Positions 1 to 7,770 of a DNA stretch of 26,063 nt are shown here, piece by piece. The notes beneath the pieces were generated by a model. The model saw nothing but the letters and a program-made list of their open reading frames with translations. It was not told the DNA's origin and ran no database searches. The DNA is taken from contig USAX01000009.1 in assembly GCA_900552705.1 (NCBI GenBank), forward strand, positions 1-26,063, given 5' to 3'. This stretch comes from an uncultured Collinsella sp. (GTDB lineage: Bacteria; Actinomycetota; Coriobacteriia; Coriobacteriales; Coriobacteriaceae). The translations under genes were made by a program, and so were the position numbers. How positions within the stretch are numbered: the first letter of the stretch is position 1; every line of letters starts with the position of its first letter.

Positions 1-779
1 TTGCCAAGCGCTTTGAGGACGACCCGCGCCTGACGCACCGCTTTGAGCTGGTTATCGCCGGTCACGAGTACGCCAACGCGTTCTCCGAGCTCAACGACCC
101 GGTCGACCAGGCCGAGCGCTTTGCCGCTCAGATGGCCGAGAAGGCCGGCGGCGACGACGAGGCCATGGAGTACGACGAGGATTACGTGCGCGCCCTAGAG
201 TACGGTATGCCTCCCGCGGGCGGCATCGGCATCGGTATCGATCGCGTGGTCATGCTGCTTACCAACCAGGCTTCCATCCGCGACGTGCTGCTGTTCCCGC
301 ACATGAAGCCCGAGAAGGGTTTCCAGTCCGGTGCCGCTGCCGCCAAGGCTGCCGAGGCCGGCAACGCCGCAAGCCCGTTCGTCAAGCCGCTCAAGCCCAC
401 GGTTGATTATTCCAAGATTGCCGTTGAGCCACTGTTTGAGGAGTTCGTCGACTTTGATACCTTCTCCAAGAGCGACTTCCGCGCCGTGAAGGTCAAGGCA
501 TGCGAGGCCGTCAAGAAGTCCAAGAAGCTGCTGAACTTTACGCTCGACGACGGCACTGGCACCGACCGTACCATCCTCTCCGGCATTCACGGTTATTATG
601 AGCCCGAGGACCTGGTCGGCAAGACGCTGCTCGCCATCACCAACCTGCCTCCGCGCAAGATGATGGGCATTCCCAGCTGCGGCATGCTCATCAGCGCTAT
701 CCACGAGGAGGATGGTGAGGAGCGTCTCAACCTGATCCAGCTCGACGCCTCCATCCCCGCCGGCGCAAAGATGTACTAA
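1..779 (+). CDS. lysS: Lysyl-tRNA synthetase (class II), 3' part, with fused C-terminal tRNA-binding domain
   Basis: The gene is cut by the window start; the reading frame begins at base 3 and ends with TAA at 777-779. The visible protein starts inside the class II catalytic core. It carries the motif 3 region (GGIGIGIDRVVMLL, then a DVLLFPHMKP segment), which forms the ATP site for charging tRNA-Lys in the cytoplasm. After an Ala-rich linker (about bases 330-400) comes a second domain of roughly 110 residues with the hallmarks of the EMAPII/Trbp111 fold: FSKSDFRAVKV, TILSGIHGYYEPEDLVGKT and SCGMLISA. That domain is usual at the C-terminus of MetRS and uncommon on LysRS. The identity as LysRS rather than AspRS/AsnRS rests on the motif 3 region and the following LLFPHMKP. 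The 5' end and any operon partners lie outside the window. Confidence 0.93.
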   Translation, partial: AKRFEDDPRLTHRFELVIAGHEYANAFSELNDPVDQAERFAAQMAEKAGGDDEAMEYDEDYVRALEYGMPPAGGIGIGIDRVVMLLTNQASIRDVLLFPHMKPEKGFQSGAAAAKAAEAGNAASPFVKPLKPTVDYSKIAVEPLFEEFVDFDTFSKSDFRAVKVKACEAVKKSKKLLNFTLDDGTGTDRTILSGIHGYYEPEDLVGKTLLAITNLPPRKMMGIPSCGMLISAIHEEDGEERLNLIQLDASIPAGAKMY

Positions 780-782
780 CTA

Positions 783-809
783 GTTACGCGGTTCTACGAA
801 CCGCGTAAC
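783..809 (+). other. Perfect 12-bp hairpin just after lysS
   Basis: GTTACGCGGTTC (783-794) and GAACCGCGTAAC (798-809) are exact reverse complements around a 3-nt TAC loop, starting four bases after the lysS stop. No T-tract follows, so it may stabilise the 3' end or act together with the better terminator at 860-892. Confidence 0.6.
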
Positions 810-859
810 GGCTCGACGCTGCGCGGGCCGCATTTGGGCAATCTGACGTTCAACTTCAA

Positions 860-892
860 GGGCGCGACCAGAAGGTCAGCGCCCTTTCGTTT
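860..892 (+). terminator. Probable rho-independent terminator of lysS
   Basis: GGGCGCGACC (860-869), loop AGAA (870-873), GGTC-A-GCGCCC (874-884): a ten-pair stem with one bulged A. TTTCGTTT follows. It lies 80 nt past the lysS stop with no gene between. Confidence 0.7.
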
Positions 893-1028
893 CACGCCAC
901 CTTGCCTCAAATGCGACCCGCTCGCTGACTTTGCCAAAACATCGGCGTCGCCAAACTTGGCAGTTAGGGACGTTCTTTTTCTGCCGGCAGTTGGGGACAG
1001 TCCTTGTTTTGGTGCAAGTAGTCATTGG

Positions 1029-1084
1029 TAGTCGTTGGGGACGTTCTTAAACGACTAGTCATTTAAGAACGTCCCCAACGACTA
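1029..1084. repeat. 56-bp palindromic repeat, left copy flanking the cupin gene
   Basis: Two perfect 23-bp arms (1029-1051 and 1062-1084; core TCGTTGGGGACGTTCTTAAA) enclose a 10-nt loop containing GACTAGTC. The stretch just upstream (about 958-1028) carries partial relatives (GGGACGTTCTT, TTGGGGACAGTCC, TTGGTGCAA), so the gap from 780 to 1136 is mostly terminator and REP-like repeat with no gene seen. A near-identical copy in the same orientation lies at 1489-1544. Confidence 0.85.
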
Positions 1085-1136
1085 TTCACGCATATTATGA
1101 GACGGAAGAGCCGGAAGAATATACGGAGGAAATATA

Positions 1137-1466
1137 ATGCTGATAGATTTTAACGAAACAAAAGAGATAACAATACCCGGTATGAACGGTGGCACAGGCA
1201 CAATGAGTGCAAGAGTGTTTATGGATGAGCAAGGAAAAATAATTCCGACAAAAATTCATCCCGGCGGTTCAATCGGGCTTCATAAGCACGAAACAAGTGA
1301 TGATATAAATTATGTTCTGTCCGGAACAGGTAAAGCGGTATGCAACGGTCAGGAGGAATTTCTAAAAGCAGGCACTTGCCATATCTGCAAAAAAGGTTCA
1401 GAGCATAGTATTGAAAATACCGGCTACGATGATTTGATATTGCTTACGGTAGTTGTAGAAAGATAA
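1137..1466 (+). CDS. Small cupin-domain protein (109 aa), likely acquired
   Basis: This is a single-domain cupin. The first motif is visible as HPGGSIGLHKHETSDDINYVLSG (split: HPGGSIGLHKHET, then DDINYVLSG), with the His/His/Glu metal-ligand pattern. The second is around residues 80-95 (CHICKKGSEHSIENTG), which supplies a further His. Such proteins bind a metal in a small beta-barrel; the substrate cannot be deduced. The ATG at 1137 has a good ribosome binding site (ACGGAGGAAAT). The gene is strikingly AT-rich and uses A/T-ending codons (AAA, ATA, GAA), unlike all neighbours, and resembles Firmicutes coding sequence. It lies alone between two copies of the same 56-bp palindrome, which suggests recent horizontal arrival as a one-gene cassette. 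The cupin call is firm; any role in small-molecule binding or isomerisation is inference. Confidence 0.85.
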   Translation: MLIDFNETKEITIPGMNGGTGTMSARVFMDEQGKIIPTKIHPGGSIGLHKHETSDDINYVLSGTGKAVCNGQEEFLKAGTCHICKKGSEHSIENTGYDDLILLTVVVER

Positions 1467-1488
1467 TGCCACATTAAATTGTCCTTTG

Positions 1489-1544
1489 TAGTCGTTGGGG
1501 ACGTTCTTAAACGGCTAGTCATTCAAGAACGTCACCAACGACTA
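1489..1544. repeat. 56-bp palindromic repeat, right copy flanking the cupin gene
   Basis: Same length and orientation as 1029-1084, offset by exactly 460 bases, with three differences: one in the loop and two in the right arm. The left arm is identical over all 23 bases. Confidence 0.85.
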
Positions 1545-1548
1545 CCTC

Positions 1549-1602
1549 ATCTCCCGCTTTTGGCTCGCATGCGGGCTCAAAACGGGAGATTATCCACTCT
1601 CG
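1549..1602. repeat. REP-like palindrome with GGGAGATTATCCAC core
   Basis: ATCTCCCG (1549-1556) and CGGGAGAT (1583-1590) pair, extended by TTTT/AAAA across one bulge, and TATCCACTCTCG follows. The same core occurs four times at 25622-25742, marking a dispersed repeat family. The rest of the gap to the thrE start at 1758 shows no gene. Confidence 0.65.
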
Positions 1603-1757
1603 TGGAATGGGTGTCCGATATCCACGCTCGTCTCGTCGGGAGTCTATCGGCGCATTGACGATTTTGCGTCTCCCGTGCCCGACAGCCGTCTCTTTTATGT
1701 TTCCTTTAGCCGTCGCTGCCTAGGATGGGGGTTAGTCGGTAGGAAGGGAGCGTCTGT

Positions 1758-3326
1758 ATGGACGACGCGAGCGATCGTGCAATCGAAGAGGACATGCTCA
1801 ATCAGTTCAACTATTTTGATGATGAGGACGAGGAGCCGATCGACCGTCGCGAGCCGGCATCGCTTGACTCATTTGACCTAGTGGGTGAAGGGGCTGATGA
1901 GGTTGAGAATGAATCGACGGAACCCCCACAGCCTTCGCGCCCCGACCCGCTGCTTTCGAGAATCTCTTTGCACCACGGTGTCCGTGCCGGCGCGCTCCAT
2001 ATGAAAACTGACTGGCGCCAGATCGTGACGGCAGGCGATGAGCTTGCCGTCGATGCGCCACTTACCGACAAATCATCCATCATTTGTCGCACCGGTATGC
2101 TTATGCTCGCGAGCGGAACGGGTGCCTGGCGTGTACGCGATACCATGAATCGCATCGCCGCCGTGCTCGGTGTCACCATCCACGTTGACTTAAGTCTCCT
2201 GTCGTTTGAGTGTACTTGTATTGAAGATGGTCACTGCTTTAACGAAGTCGTCAGCTTGCCCACAACGGGCGTCAATACCCATCGCATTTGGATGATGGAG
2301 AGCTTCCTAAAGGAAATCGAGACATATGGCCGTCGTTTTACGGTGCATGAGTATCACGAGATGCTCAAGACCGTTGAGAGTTCAAAACCTGATTACACTC
2401 CGTGGCAACAGGGCCTTGCGGCAGCCTGTGCTTGCGGCGCCTTCGTCTTTTTGCTCGGCGGCGGCCCTATCGAGATGGCCTGTGCATTTGTGGGCGCTGG
2501 TGTCGGCAACTTTGCTCGCTCCCATATTCTTAAGCAGGGCCTTGGCCAGTTTAGCGCGCTGACGATCGGCGTTGCACTCGCTTGCGTCTCGTATCTGCTG
2601 GCATTGCTCGGTCTTGGCCAGGTCATACCGGGGGCAATGTCGCACCAAGAAGGCTATATCGGCGCCATGCTCTTTGTGATTCCCGGCTTTCCTCTCATTA
2701 CGGCAGGTCTCGACATCGCTAAGCTCGACATGCGAAGCGGCATTGAGCGTCTTTCGTATGCTGTGTCGATTATTGTGATGGCGACGCTCGTAGGTTGGAT
2801 GGTTGCCGAGTGTGTTGGCCTGGCGCCGGACGACTTTGCGCCGCTCGGCCTTTCGCCGCTTGCCCTTACGCTCTTGCGCGTGGTAATGAGCTTCGTTGGC
2901 GTATTCGGCTTCTCAGTGATGTTCAACAGCCCGGTAAAGATGGCCACGGCAGCTGGGCTGATCGGCGCCGTGTCCAATACCCTTCGTCTGACCCTTGTCG
3001 ATGGGCCGACGATGCTTCCCTTCCTGGGCCTCAGCGCGGGAATGCCTCCCGAGGCGGCTGCATTTATCGGGGCGCTCGTATCGGGTTTGCTGGCAAGCCT
3101 GGCAGAAATCAGGCTCACCTACCCACGTATCGCCCTCACGGTGCCATCGATTGTCATTATGGTGCCGGGCTTGTATCTGTATCGCTCGATGTATTACATG
3201 TGCACCTTCGACACGGTCAATATGCTCGGCTGGTTTGTGCGTGCAGTGCTCATCGTGGCGTTTCTGCCCGTTGGCCTGGGTGTGGCGCGTACGCTCACCG
3301 ACCCTCGCTGGCGCCACACCAGCTAA
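1758..3326 (+). CDS. Threonine/serine exporter family protein (ThrE-like, fused form)
   Basis: This 522-residue inner-membrane protein matches the fused ThrE architecture. An acidic, probably cytoplasmic N-terminus (residues 1-100, rich in D/E) is followed by the DUF1212/ThrE half (LMLASGTGAWRVRDTMNRIA at about 114-134, then a soluble region to 210). Next come membrane helices including PGFPLITAGLD (309-319). The DUF3815-like half (about 360-515) holds VPGLYLYRSMYYM (469-481). The family exports threonine and serine, probably by proton antiport. The ATG at 1758 follows AGGAAGGGAG at a good distance. The fused length is close to that of characterised ThrE proteins (about 490), with the extra residues in the acidic N-terminus. 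It stands alone between repeat-rich gaps. Substrate is inferred from the family. Confidence 0.88.
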   Translation: MDDASDRAIEEDMLNQFNYFDDEDEEPIDRREPASLDSFDLVGEGADEVENESTEPPQPSRPDPLLSRISLHHGVRAGALHMKTDWRQIVTAGDELAVDAPLTDKSSIICRTGMLMLASGTGAWRVRDTMNRIAAVLGVTIHVDLSLLSFECTCIEDGHCFNEVVSLPTTGVNTHRIWMMESFLKEIETYGRRFTVHEYHEMLKTVESSKPDYTPWQQGLAAACACGAFVFLLGGGPIEMACAFVGAGVGNFARSHILKQGLGQFSALTIGVALACVSYLLALLGLGQVIPGAMSHQEGYIGAMLFVIPGFPLITAGLDIAKLDMRSGIERLSYAVSIIVMATLVGWMVAECVGLAPDDFAPLGLSPLALTLLRVVMSFVGVFGFSVMFNSPVKMATAAGLIGAVSNTLRLTLVDGPTMLPFLGLSAGMPPEAAAFIGALVSGLLASLAEIRLTYPRIALTVPSIVIMVPGLYLYRSMYYMCTFDTVNMLGWFVRAVLIVAFLPVGLGVARTLTDPRWRHTS

Positions 3327-3359
3327 TTGGTGCAAGGGGAACAGGTTACTTTGCACCAA
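3327..3359. repeat. Short inverted repeat TTGGTGCAA / TTGCACCAA
   Basis: Nine-base arms at 3327-3335 and 3351-3359 begin right at the thrE stop codon. TTGGTGCAA also occurs near 1010-1020, so this belongs to the local intergenic repeat set. Confidence 0.6.
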
Positions 3360-3362
3360 ATG

Positions 3363-3429
3363 AGTTGCGGTGAAATAGGGACTGAATTGCTGCTTAAAGG
3401 GTCAAAACAGTCCGTATTCCACCGCAACT
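3363..3429. repeat. 22-bp imperfect inverted repeat, REP-like
   Basis: Arms 3363-3384 (AGTTGCGGTG...GGGACTG) and 3408-3429 (CAGTCC...CACCGCAACT) pair with two mismatches around a 23-nt loop. It sits directly after the 3327-3359 palindrome. No T-tract follows. The remainder of the gap to 3545 shows no gene. Confidence 0.65.
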
Positions 3430-3545
3430 TATGGGGTCGGGGGATTATTGGTGCCCTGCATCTTCATAAACTCAACGCTTACGAAGCGCGGGGTTTTCGT
3501 GCTAGGCTGGTTTCACCACATAAGTAGTCGCAGACGCACGTACCA

Positions 3546-3596
3546 CGGGCGGGCGAGATGAAGTCCCAACAGCTCCATCTTGCCCGCCCGTTTTTG
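3546..3596 (+). terminator. Strong intrinsic terminator in the leader of the DUF2798 gene
   Basis: CGGGCGGGCGAGATG (3546-3560) pairs with CATCTTGCCCGCCCG (3576-3590) with one mismatch, and TTTTTG follows (3591-3596). It lies only about 45 nt before the start codon at 3640 and about 220 nt after the thrE stop. It is therefore either the thrE terminator or a transcription attenuator in the downstream gene's own leader. A weak upstream promoter candidate is TTACGA (3479-3484), 18 nt, TAGGCT (3503-3508). Confidence 0.75.
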
Positions 3597-3639
3597 TTGC
3601 GTGGTGCCGCGGCACAACACAGAGAGGAATCTGCCCTTT

Positions 3640-4233
3640 ATGCCTATCAACAAACGAGAGAGCCTGCTGTTCACCTTTATCATGTGCTTTTGCATGGTGC
3701 TCTGGATGAGCATCTACAACGTTGCCCTGCAGCATGGAGCCATCAACGGCGAGGTTGTTGCCGCCGCGTGGCTCGGCTTCCCCGTTGCCTACGTTTTTGC
3801 CATGTGCTGCGACTGGTTCGTCGCCAGCCCCCTTGCCAAGGGTTTCGCCTTTAAGTTCCTGGTCACGCCGGGCAAGAGCTCGCCGCTTGCCATGACGCTC
3901 GCCGTCAGCTCCTGCATGGTCGTTCCTATGGTCATCATCATGTCGTTCTACGGTGCGTGCGAGGGCCTGTTCCACATGCCCAGCGGCCCGCTCGCCAACC
4001 TGCAGCTGCTGCCGATGATGTGGCTCGTTAACATTCCGCGCAACTTTATCATGGCCCTGCCCTGGAACCTGCTGGTGGCTGGTCCGGTTGCTCGCTTTGT
4101 CTTCCGCCGCGCCTTCCCCATGGGAACCGTCTTTGAAGAGCAGCATATGGAGCTCGTGCGCATGCCTGGCGCTCCCGTTGCCGATGCCGTCAATGACGTT
4201 GCCGAGAGCATGGACGCCGAGCCCGCCTGCTAG
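3640..4233 (+). CDS. DUF2798-type integral membrane protein (197 aa)
   Basis: This is a small membrane protein with about four hydrophobic helices arranged as two similar halves: LLFTFIMCFCMVLWMSIYNV near the start, LGFPVAYVFAMCCDWFV, MTLAVSSCMVVPMVIIMSFY, and a fourth around FIMALPWNLLVAGPVARFVF. The paired pattern, each half ending near P-L-A or G-P-V-A followed by F, fits the DUF2798 family, whose function is unknown. I chose the ATG at 3640 because AGAGAGGAAT sits just upstream and the following MPINKRES leads into the first helix. An in-frame ATG at 3580 would put the leader hairpin inside the coding region. The C-terminus is acidic (DAVNDVAESMDAEPAC). It is monocistronic; the leader terminator suggests conditional expression. 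Confidence 0.78.
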   Translation: MPINKRESLLFTFIMCFCMVLWMSIYNVALQHGAINGEVVAAAWLGFPVAYVFAMCCDWFVASPLAKGFAFKFLVTPGKSSPLAMTLAVSSCMVVPMVIIMSFYGACEGLFHMPSGPLANLQLLPMMWLVNIPRNFIMALPWNLLVAGPVARFVFRRAFPMGTVFEEQHMELVRMPGAPVADAVNDVAESMDAEPAC

Positions 4234-4331
4234 ATAGCAGCTCAAAACCAAACCGCCAAACGGACCCGAGCAATTCTTTTTTGTAGACGTTGTCGCGCGG
4301 CTACGGGCGGGAAAGGTCCCAACGGTTAACA

Positions 4332-4382
4332 TATACTCCATATGGGTAAAGAGACCAAAGCGCTGCCGCGGGGCGGCGCTTT
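4332..4382 (+). promoter_or_regulatory. clpC leader: -10-like TATACT and a GC-rich 5'-UTR hairpin
   Basis: TATACT at 4332-4337 is a good -10 match, but no convincing -35 lies 17 nt upstream. AAAGCGCTGCC (4357-4367) and GGCGGCGCTTT (4372-4382) form an 11-pair stem with one G-U around GCGG, ending 37 nt before the clpC start. No CtsR-type direct repeat is seen. Confidence 0.45.
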
Positions 4383-4419
4383 GCGTTTGAAAAAACTAGC
4401 TCGTCTAAGAGGAACTAGC

Positions 4420-7062
4420 ATGTTAGACCGTTTTACCGATCGTGCGCGCAAGGTCATGTCCATGGCCAAGCAAGAGGCGCTCGATCTTCACTCAAAAAAG
4501 GTGGGCACCGAGCACCTGCTGCTCGCGCTTGCCAAGGAGGACGAGGGCATTGCCGCCGAGGCATTGCGCTCGCTCGATATCTCCTACGACGACATCATGG
4601 ACACCCTCAAGGAGGTCCAGACCACGGTTCCCGAGCCCAGCGAGGAGACCGAGGCAGCCAAGCTCGCCTTTACGCCGCTCGTCATTAGCGTGATGGAGCG
4701 TTCATTCCGCGTGGCGCGTGAGAACAACCAGACCTACGTGTCGACTGAGCACTTGCTGATCGGCATCGTCGAAGAGGGCAACGGCATGGCCATGGACATC
4801 CTCATGCGCCTGGGTGTGTCGTCCGCCTCCATCAAAAAGGCTATCGAGAAACTCACCGCCAAGGACCAGGACAAGAAGCGTCCGCTCGCCGGCGCCGGTG
4901 CCGGGCGTCCCGGTGCGGGCCTGCCGTTCTTTAGCGGCTCGGATGCCTCTCAGCAAAAGGGGAGTGGCACCGATACGCTTAAGCAGTTCGCGACCAACCT
5001 CACGCAGAAGGCACGCGACGGCGAGCTCGATCCGGTGATTGGCCGCGAAAAGGAAGTCCAGCGTATGATGGAAATTCTTTCGCGCCGCACCAAGAACAAC
5101 CCGCTCATTCTGGGCGACCCCGGCGTGGGCAAGACGGCCATCGTCGAGGGTCTGGCTCAGCAGATTGCAGCCGGCAACGTGCCCGAGAACCTCATGAACC
5201 AGAATATCTGGACGCTCGACCTGCCGGGCCTCGTGGCGGGTGCCAAGTATCGCGGTGAGTTTGAGGAGCGCCTCAAGAACGTGATCCAGGAGGCCACCGA
5301 AGCCGACGACGTCATCCTGTTTATCGACGAGATGCACACCATCATCGGTGCCGGTTCTGCCGAGGGCTCCATCGACGCGAGCTCCATGCTCAAGCCCGTG
5401 CTCGCGCGTGGTGCCTTCCAGATTATCGGCGCCACCACGGCCGAGGAATTCCGTAAGTACCTCACCAAGGACCCAGCCTTCGAGCGCCGCTTCCAGACCA
5501 TCGATGTCGAGGAGCCGAGCGTCGAGGACACGGTCAAGATTCTGACCGCGCTCAAGCCGCGCTACGAGGAGCACCACCATGTGCGCTATACACAGGGTGC
5601 TATCGAGGCCGCCGCGAACCTTTCCAACCGCTATATCCAGGATCGCTTCCTGCCTGATAAGGCCATCGACCTCATTGACGAGGCCGGTGCCCGTGCTCGC
5701 ATCGCCGCGAATCGCGCGCCCGAGCCGGTGCGCGAGGCCGAGCATCGCATCGAGGAGCTCAAGGCCGCCGCGCAGGAGGCCACCGAGAGCGATGACATGA
5801 ACAAGGCCGCCGAGATCACCGAGCAGCAGAAGGCCGCCGAGATTGAACTCGCCGAAGCCAAGGCCGCCTGGACCGCCGAGCTCGACGCCAGCCCGCTCAC
5901 CATCGATGTCTCCCAGATCGCCGATATCGTGTCCGTGACCTCGGGCGTGCCGGTGTCTTCGCTCACCGAGAGCGAGAGCCGTCGCCTGCTGCAGACCGAA
6001 AGCGTGCTCAAGACCCGCATTATCGGCCAGGACGAGGCCGTCGAGGCCGTCGCCAAGGCCGTGCGCCGCAGCCGTTCGCCGCTCAAGGACCCGCGTCGCC
6101 CCGGCGGCAGCTTTATCTTCCTGGGTCCCACCGGCACAGGCAAGACCGAGCTCGCCAAGACGCTCGCCGAGTACCTCTTTGGCAGCAAGGACGCGCTCAT
6201 CAGCTTCGACATGTCCGAGTTCGGCAGCGAGTTCGAGGTCTCCAAGCTTATCGGTAGCCCTCCGGGTTACGTGGGTCACGACGAGGGCGGTCAGCTTACC
6301 AAGGCCGTTCGTCGTCACCCGTATTCGGTCGTGCTGTTCGACGAGATCGAGAAGGCGCACCCCGATATCTTCAACATCCTGCTGCAGGTGCTGGAGGAGG
6401 GCCGCCTGACCGATAGCCAAGGCAAGACGGTCGACTTCCGCAACACCGTGATCATCATGACGTCCAACGTGGGCGCCCGCGAGATTGCGCAGGATGCGAG
6501 CGTGGGCTTTGGCACCACAGGCGAACAGGGTCTTACCTCGAGCGAGATTCGCGGCCGTGCGATGGGCGAGCTCAAGCGCCTGTTCCGCCCCGAACTGCTC
6601 AACCGTATCGATGACATCGTGGTGTTCCAGAAGCTCTCGGGCGAGAATCTCACCAAGATCGCGCACCTGCTGGTGGACGACCTGCGTCAGCGTTTGATTG
6701 CCAACGGCATGAACATCAGGCTCACCGATGCGGCCTATGACAAGATCGTGGCCGAGGGCACCGACCTCACCAACGGTGCGCGTCCGCTGCGCCGTGCTAT
6801 TCAAAAGCTCATCGAGGACCCGCTGTCCGAGGAGCTTCTGGCCGGCGAGTGGGACGAGGGCGATACCGTCCTGTGCGACGTGGCCGATGGCAAGTTTGTC
6901 TTTAGCCACGGCACGGGCGAGATCCCGGCACCGCGTCCGGCGGGCGCGCTCGGTGGTGATACCGCCCCGGCGGCACCGCACACTGGCAACGCCGCGCCCG
7001 TGAGCGGCGGCGTGACCTCGGGCCCCGGCGGCATGATGCAAGCCGGTTCCGGCGCGCTGTAA
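4420..7062 (+). CDS. clpC: ATP-dependent Clp protease ATPase subunit ClpC
   Basis: This is an AAA+ unfoldase that feeds substrates to ClpP in the cytoplasm. The 880-residue protein shows the complete ClpC plan. Two Clp-N repeats span 1-145, with NBD1 holding Walker A GDPGVGKT (232-239) and Walker B VILFIDEMH (298-306). A short middle region with a UVR-like coiled segment follows (about 435-480), then NBD2 with Walker A GPTGTGKT (569-576) and Walker B VVLFDEIEK (637-645). The VGF loop (695-697) is the ClpP-docking motif. The tail (about 840-880) is Gly/Ala/Pro-rich and low complexity. I start at 4420 (MLDRFTDRARKVM, the usual family start, with AAGAGGA upstream). An earlier in-frame ATG at 4342 would add 26 residues encoding the leader hairpin. 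No ctsR or mcsAB neighbours are present, as is usual outside Firmicutes. A terminator follows. Confidence 0.97.
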   Translation: MLDRFTDRARKVMSMAKQEALDLHSKKVGTEHLLLALAKEDEGIAAEALRSLDISYDDIMDTLKEVQTTVPEPSEETEAAKLAFTPLVISVMERSFRVARENNQTYVSTEHLLIGIVEEGNGMAMDILMRLGVSSASIKKAIEKLTAKDQDKKRPLAGAGAGRPGAGLPFFSGSDASQQKGSGTDTLKQFATNLTQKARDGELDPVIGREKEVQRMMEILSRRTKNNPLILGDPGVGKTAIVEGLAQQIAAGNVPENLMNQNIWTLDLPGLVAGAKYRGEFEERLKNVIQEATEADDVILFIDEMHTIIGAGSAEGSIDASSMLKPVLARGAFQIIGATTAEEFRKYLTKDPAFERRFQTIDVEEPSVEDTVKILTALKPRYEEHHHVRYTQGAIEAAANLSNRYIQDRFLPDKAIDLIDEAGARARIAANRAPEPVREAEHRIEELKAAAQEATESDDMNKAAEITEQQKAAEIELAEAKAAWTAELDASPLTIDVSQIADIVSVTSGVPVSSLTESESRRLLQTESVLKTRIIGQDEAVEAVAKAVRRSRSPLKDPRRPGGSFIFLGPTGTGKTELAKTLAEYLFGSKDALISFDMSEFGSEFEVSKLIGSPPGYVGHDEGGQLTKAVRRHPYSVVLFDEIEKAHPDIFNILLQVLEEGRLTDSQGKTVDFRNTVIIMTSNVGAREIAQDASVGFGTTGEQGLTSSEIRGRAMGELKRLFRPELLNRIDDIVVFQKLSGENLTKIAHLLVDDLRQRLIANGMNIRLTDAAYDKIVAEGTDLTNGARPLRRAIQKLIEDPLSEELLAGEWDEGDTVLCDVADGKFVFSHGTGEIPAPRPAGALGGDTAPAAPHTGNAAPVSGGVTSGPGGMMQAGSGAL

Positions 7063-7088
7063 GGATTAGATATAACCTTGCATGATGG

Positions 7089-7122
7089 GGGGCGTTTCCG
7101 ATGAGGGAGCGTCCCTTTTCTT
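7089..7122 (+). terminator. clpC terminator
   Basis: GGGGCGTTTCC (7089-7099) pairs with GGGAGCGTCCC (7105-7115) using three G-U pairs around GATGA, and TTTTCTT follows. It lies 26 nt after the clpC stop. Confidence 0.75.
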
Positions 7123-7190
7123 GTAGAGAAGAGTTTCTGGTAACGATAAAATAATTGAATAAGATCTGCTGGATGGCAAAAGGAGTTACT

Positions 7191-7760
7191 ATGGCGAATA
7201 GCGCTCAAAGAATTGAGATGTCGTTCGATAACATGAGAAAAATCGGAATGGTTCTTTGTGCCGTGCTGGTACTTATAGCCATCGCTACTATCGCCGTCTT
7301 TGGTTCGGCATTTGTTGTTGCATGCCATAGCATTTTGAATGGCGCAGTGGTAATCGAGGGGGTCGTTGAGCTTGGTGAGGGCGGCAGCATCGCGCTTCCA
7401 AACTTGGCGCTATGGGCGGTTTTGCTCCTTGCAGGGGAGTTTACATTGTTGAGCATCAGCTTCGATGTCGCCCGTCGTGAATCGCCTTTTACTATTCGAC
7501 ATGCACGGATGATTGCCGTTATTGCTTGCCTATTTGCAATTAATGCTGTGATGGGCTCCCTGCAGATTGGCAGCGATTTAAAAATAATGATGGGCAATTG
7601 TATGTTGAGCTGTCGTATGAATTCCGCTCTCCTTCAGATTGGTGACTCAGGCATCACTTTGGATGTGGGATCCATCATTGCAATGATGGTTGCTTTCGCT
7701 TTGTCGATCTTCTGGCGCTATGGGGCGCTGTTGCAGTCCCAGTCCGATGATTTGGTCTAG
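7191..7760 (+). CDS. DUF2975-type membrane protein (189 aa)
   Basis: This four-helix membrane protein fits the DUF2975 pattern. A first helix (MVLCAVLVLIAIATIAVFGS) is followed by an extracytoplasmic loop, then ALWAVLLLAGEFTLLSISFD, a third helix after an RRESPFTIRH-like cytoplasmic turn (residues 'ARRESPFT', typical of the family), and a fourth ending near IFWRYGALLQSQSDDLV. The ATG at 7191 has AAAAGGAG seven bases upstream; an in-frame ATG at 7155 lacks one. Ten bases after its stop comes a Cro/C1 regulator, the usual partner for this family, so the two likely form one operon. Base composition is lower in GC than clpC. Function is unknown; such pairs are often small regulated membrane modules. 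Confidence 0.75.
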   Translation: MANSAQRIEMSFDNMRKIGMVLCAVLVLIAIATIAVFGSAFVVACHSILNGAVVIEGVVELGEGGSIALPNLALWAVLLLAGEFTLLSISFDVARRESPFTIRHARMIAVIACLFAINAVMGSLQIGSDLKIMMGNCMLSCRMNSALLQIGDSGITLDVGSIIAMMVAFALSIFWRYGALLQSQSDDLV

Positions 7761-7770
7761 GTGATTGACC

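Noticed and set aside
834..1031. 65-codon open frame after lysS
   Set aside because: It spans the lysS terminator and repeat fragments; translation has no motif.
3502..4341. 279-codon minus-strand open frame opposite the DUF2798 gene
   Set aside because: His/Gly/Arg-rich shadow translation; the plus strand encodes clear membrane helices.
4702..7041. 779-codon open frame on the minus strand opposite clpC
   Set aside because: It mirrors the GC-rich codons of clpC, has no recognisable motif and overlaps a certain gene.
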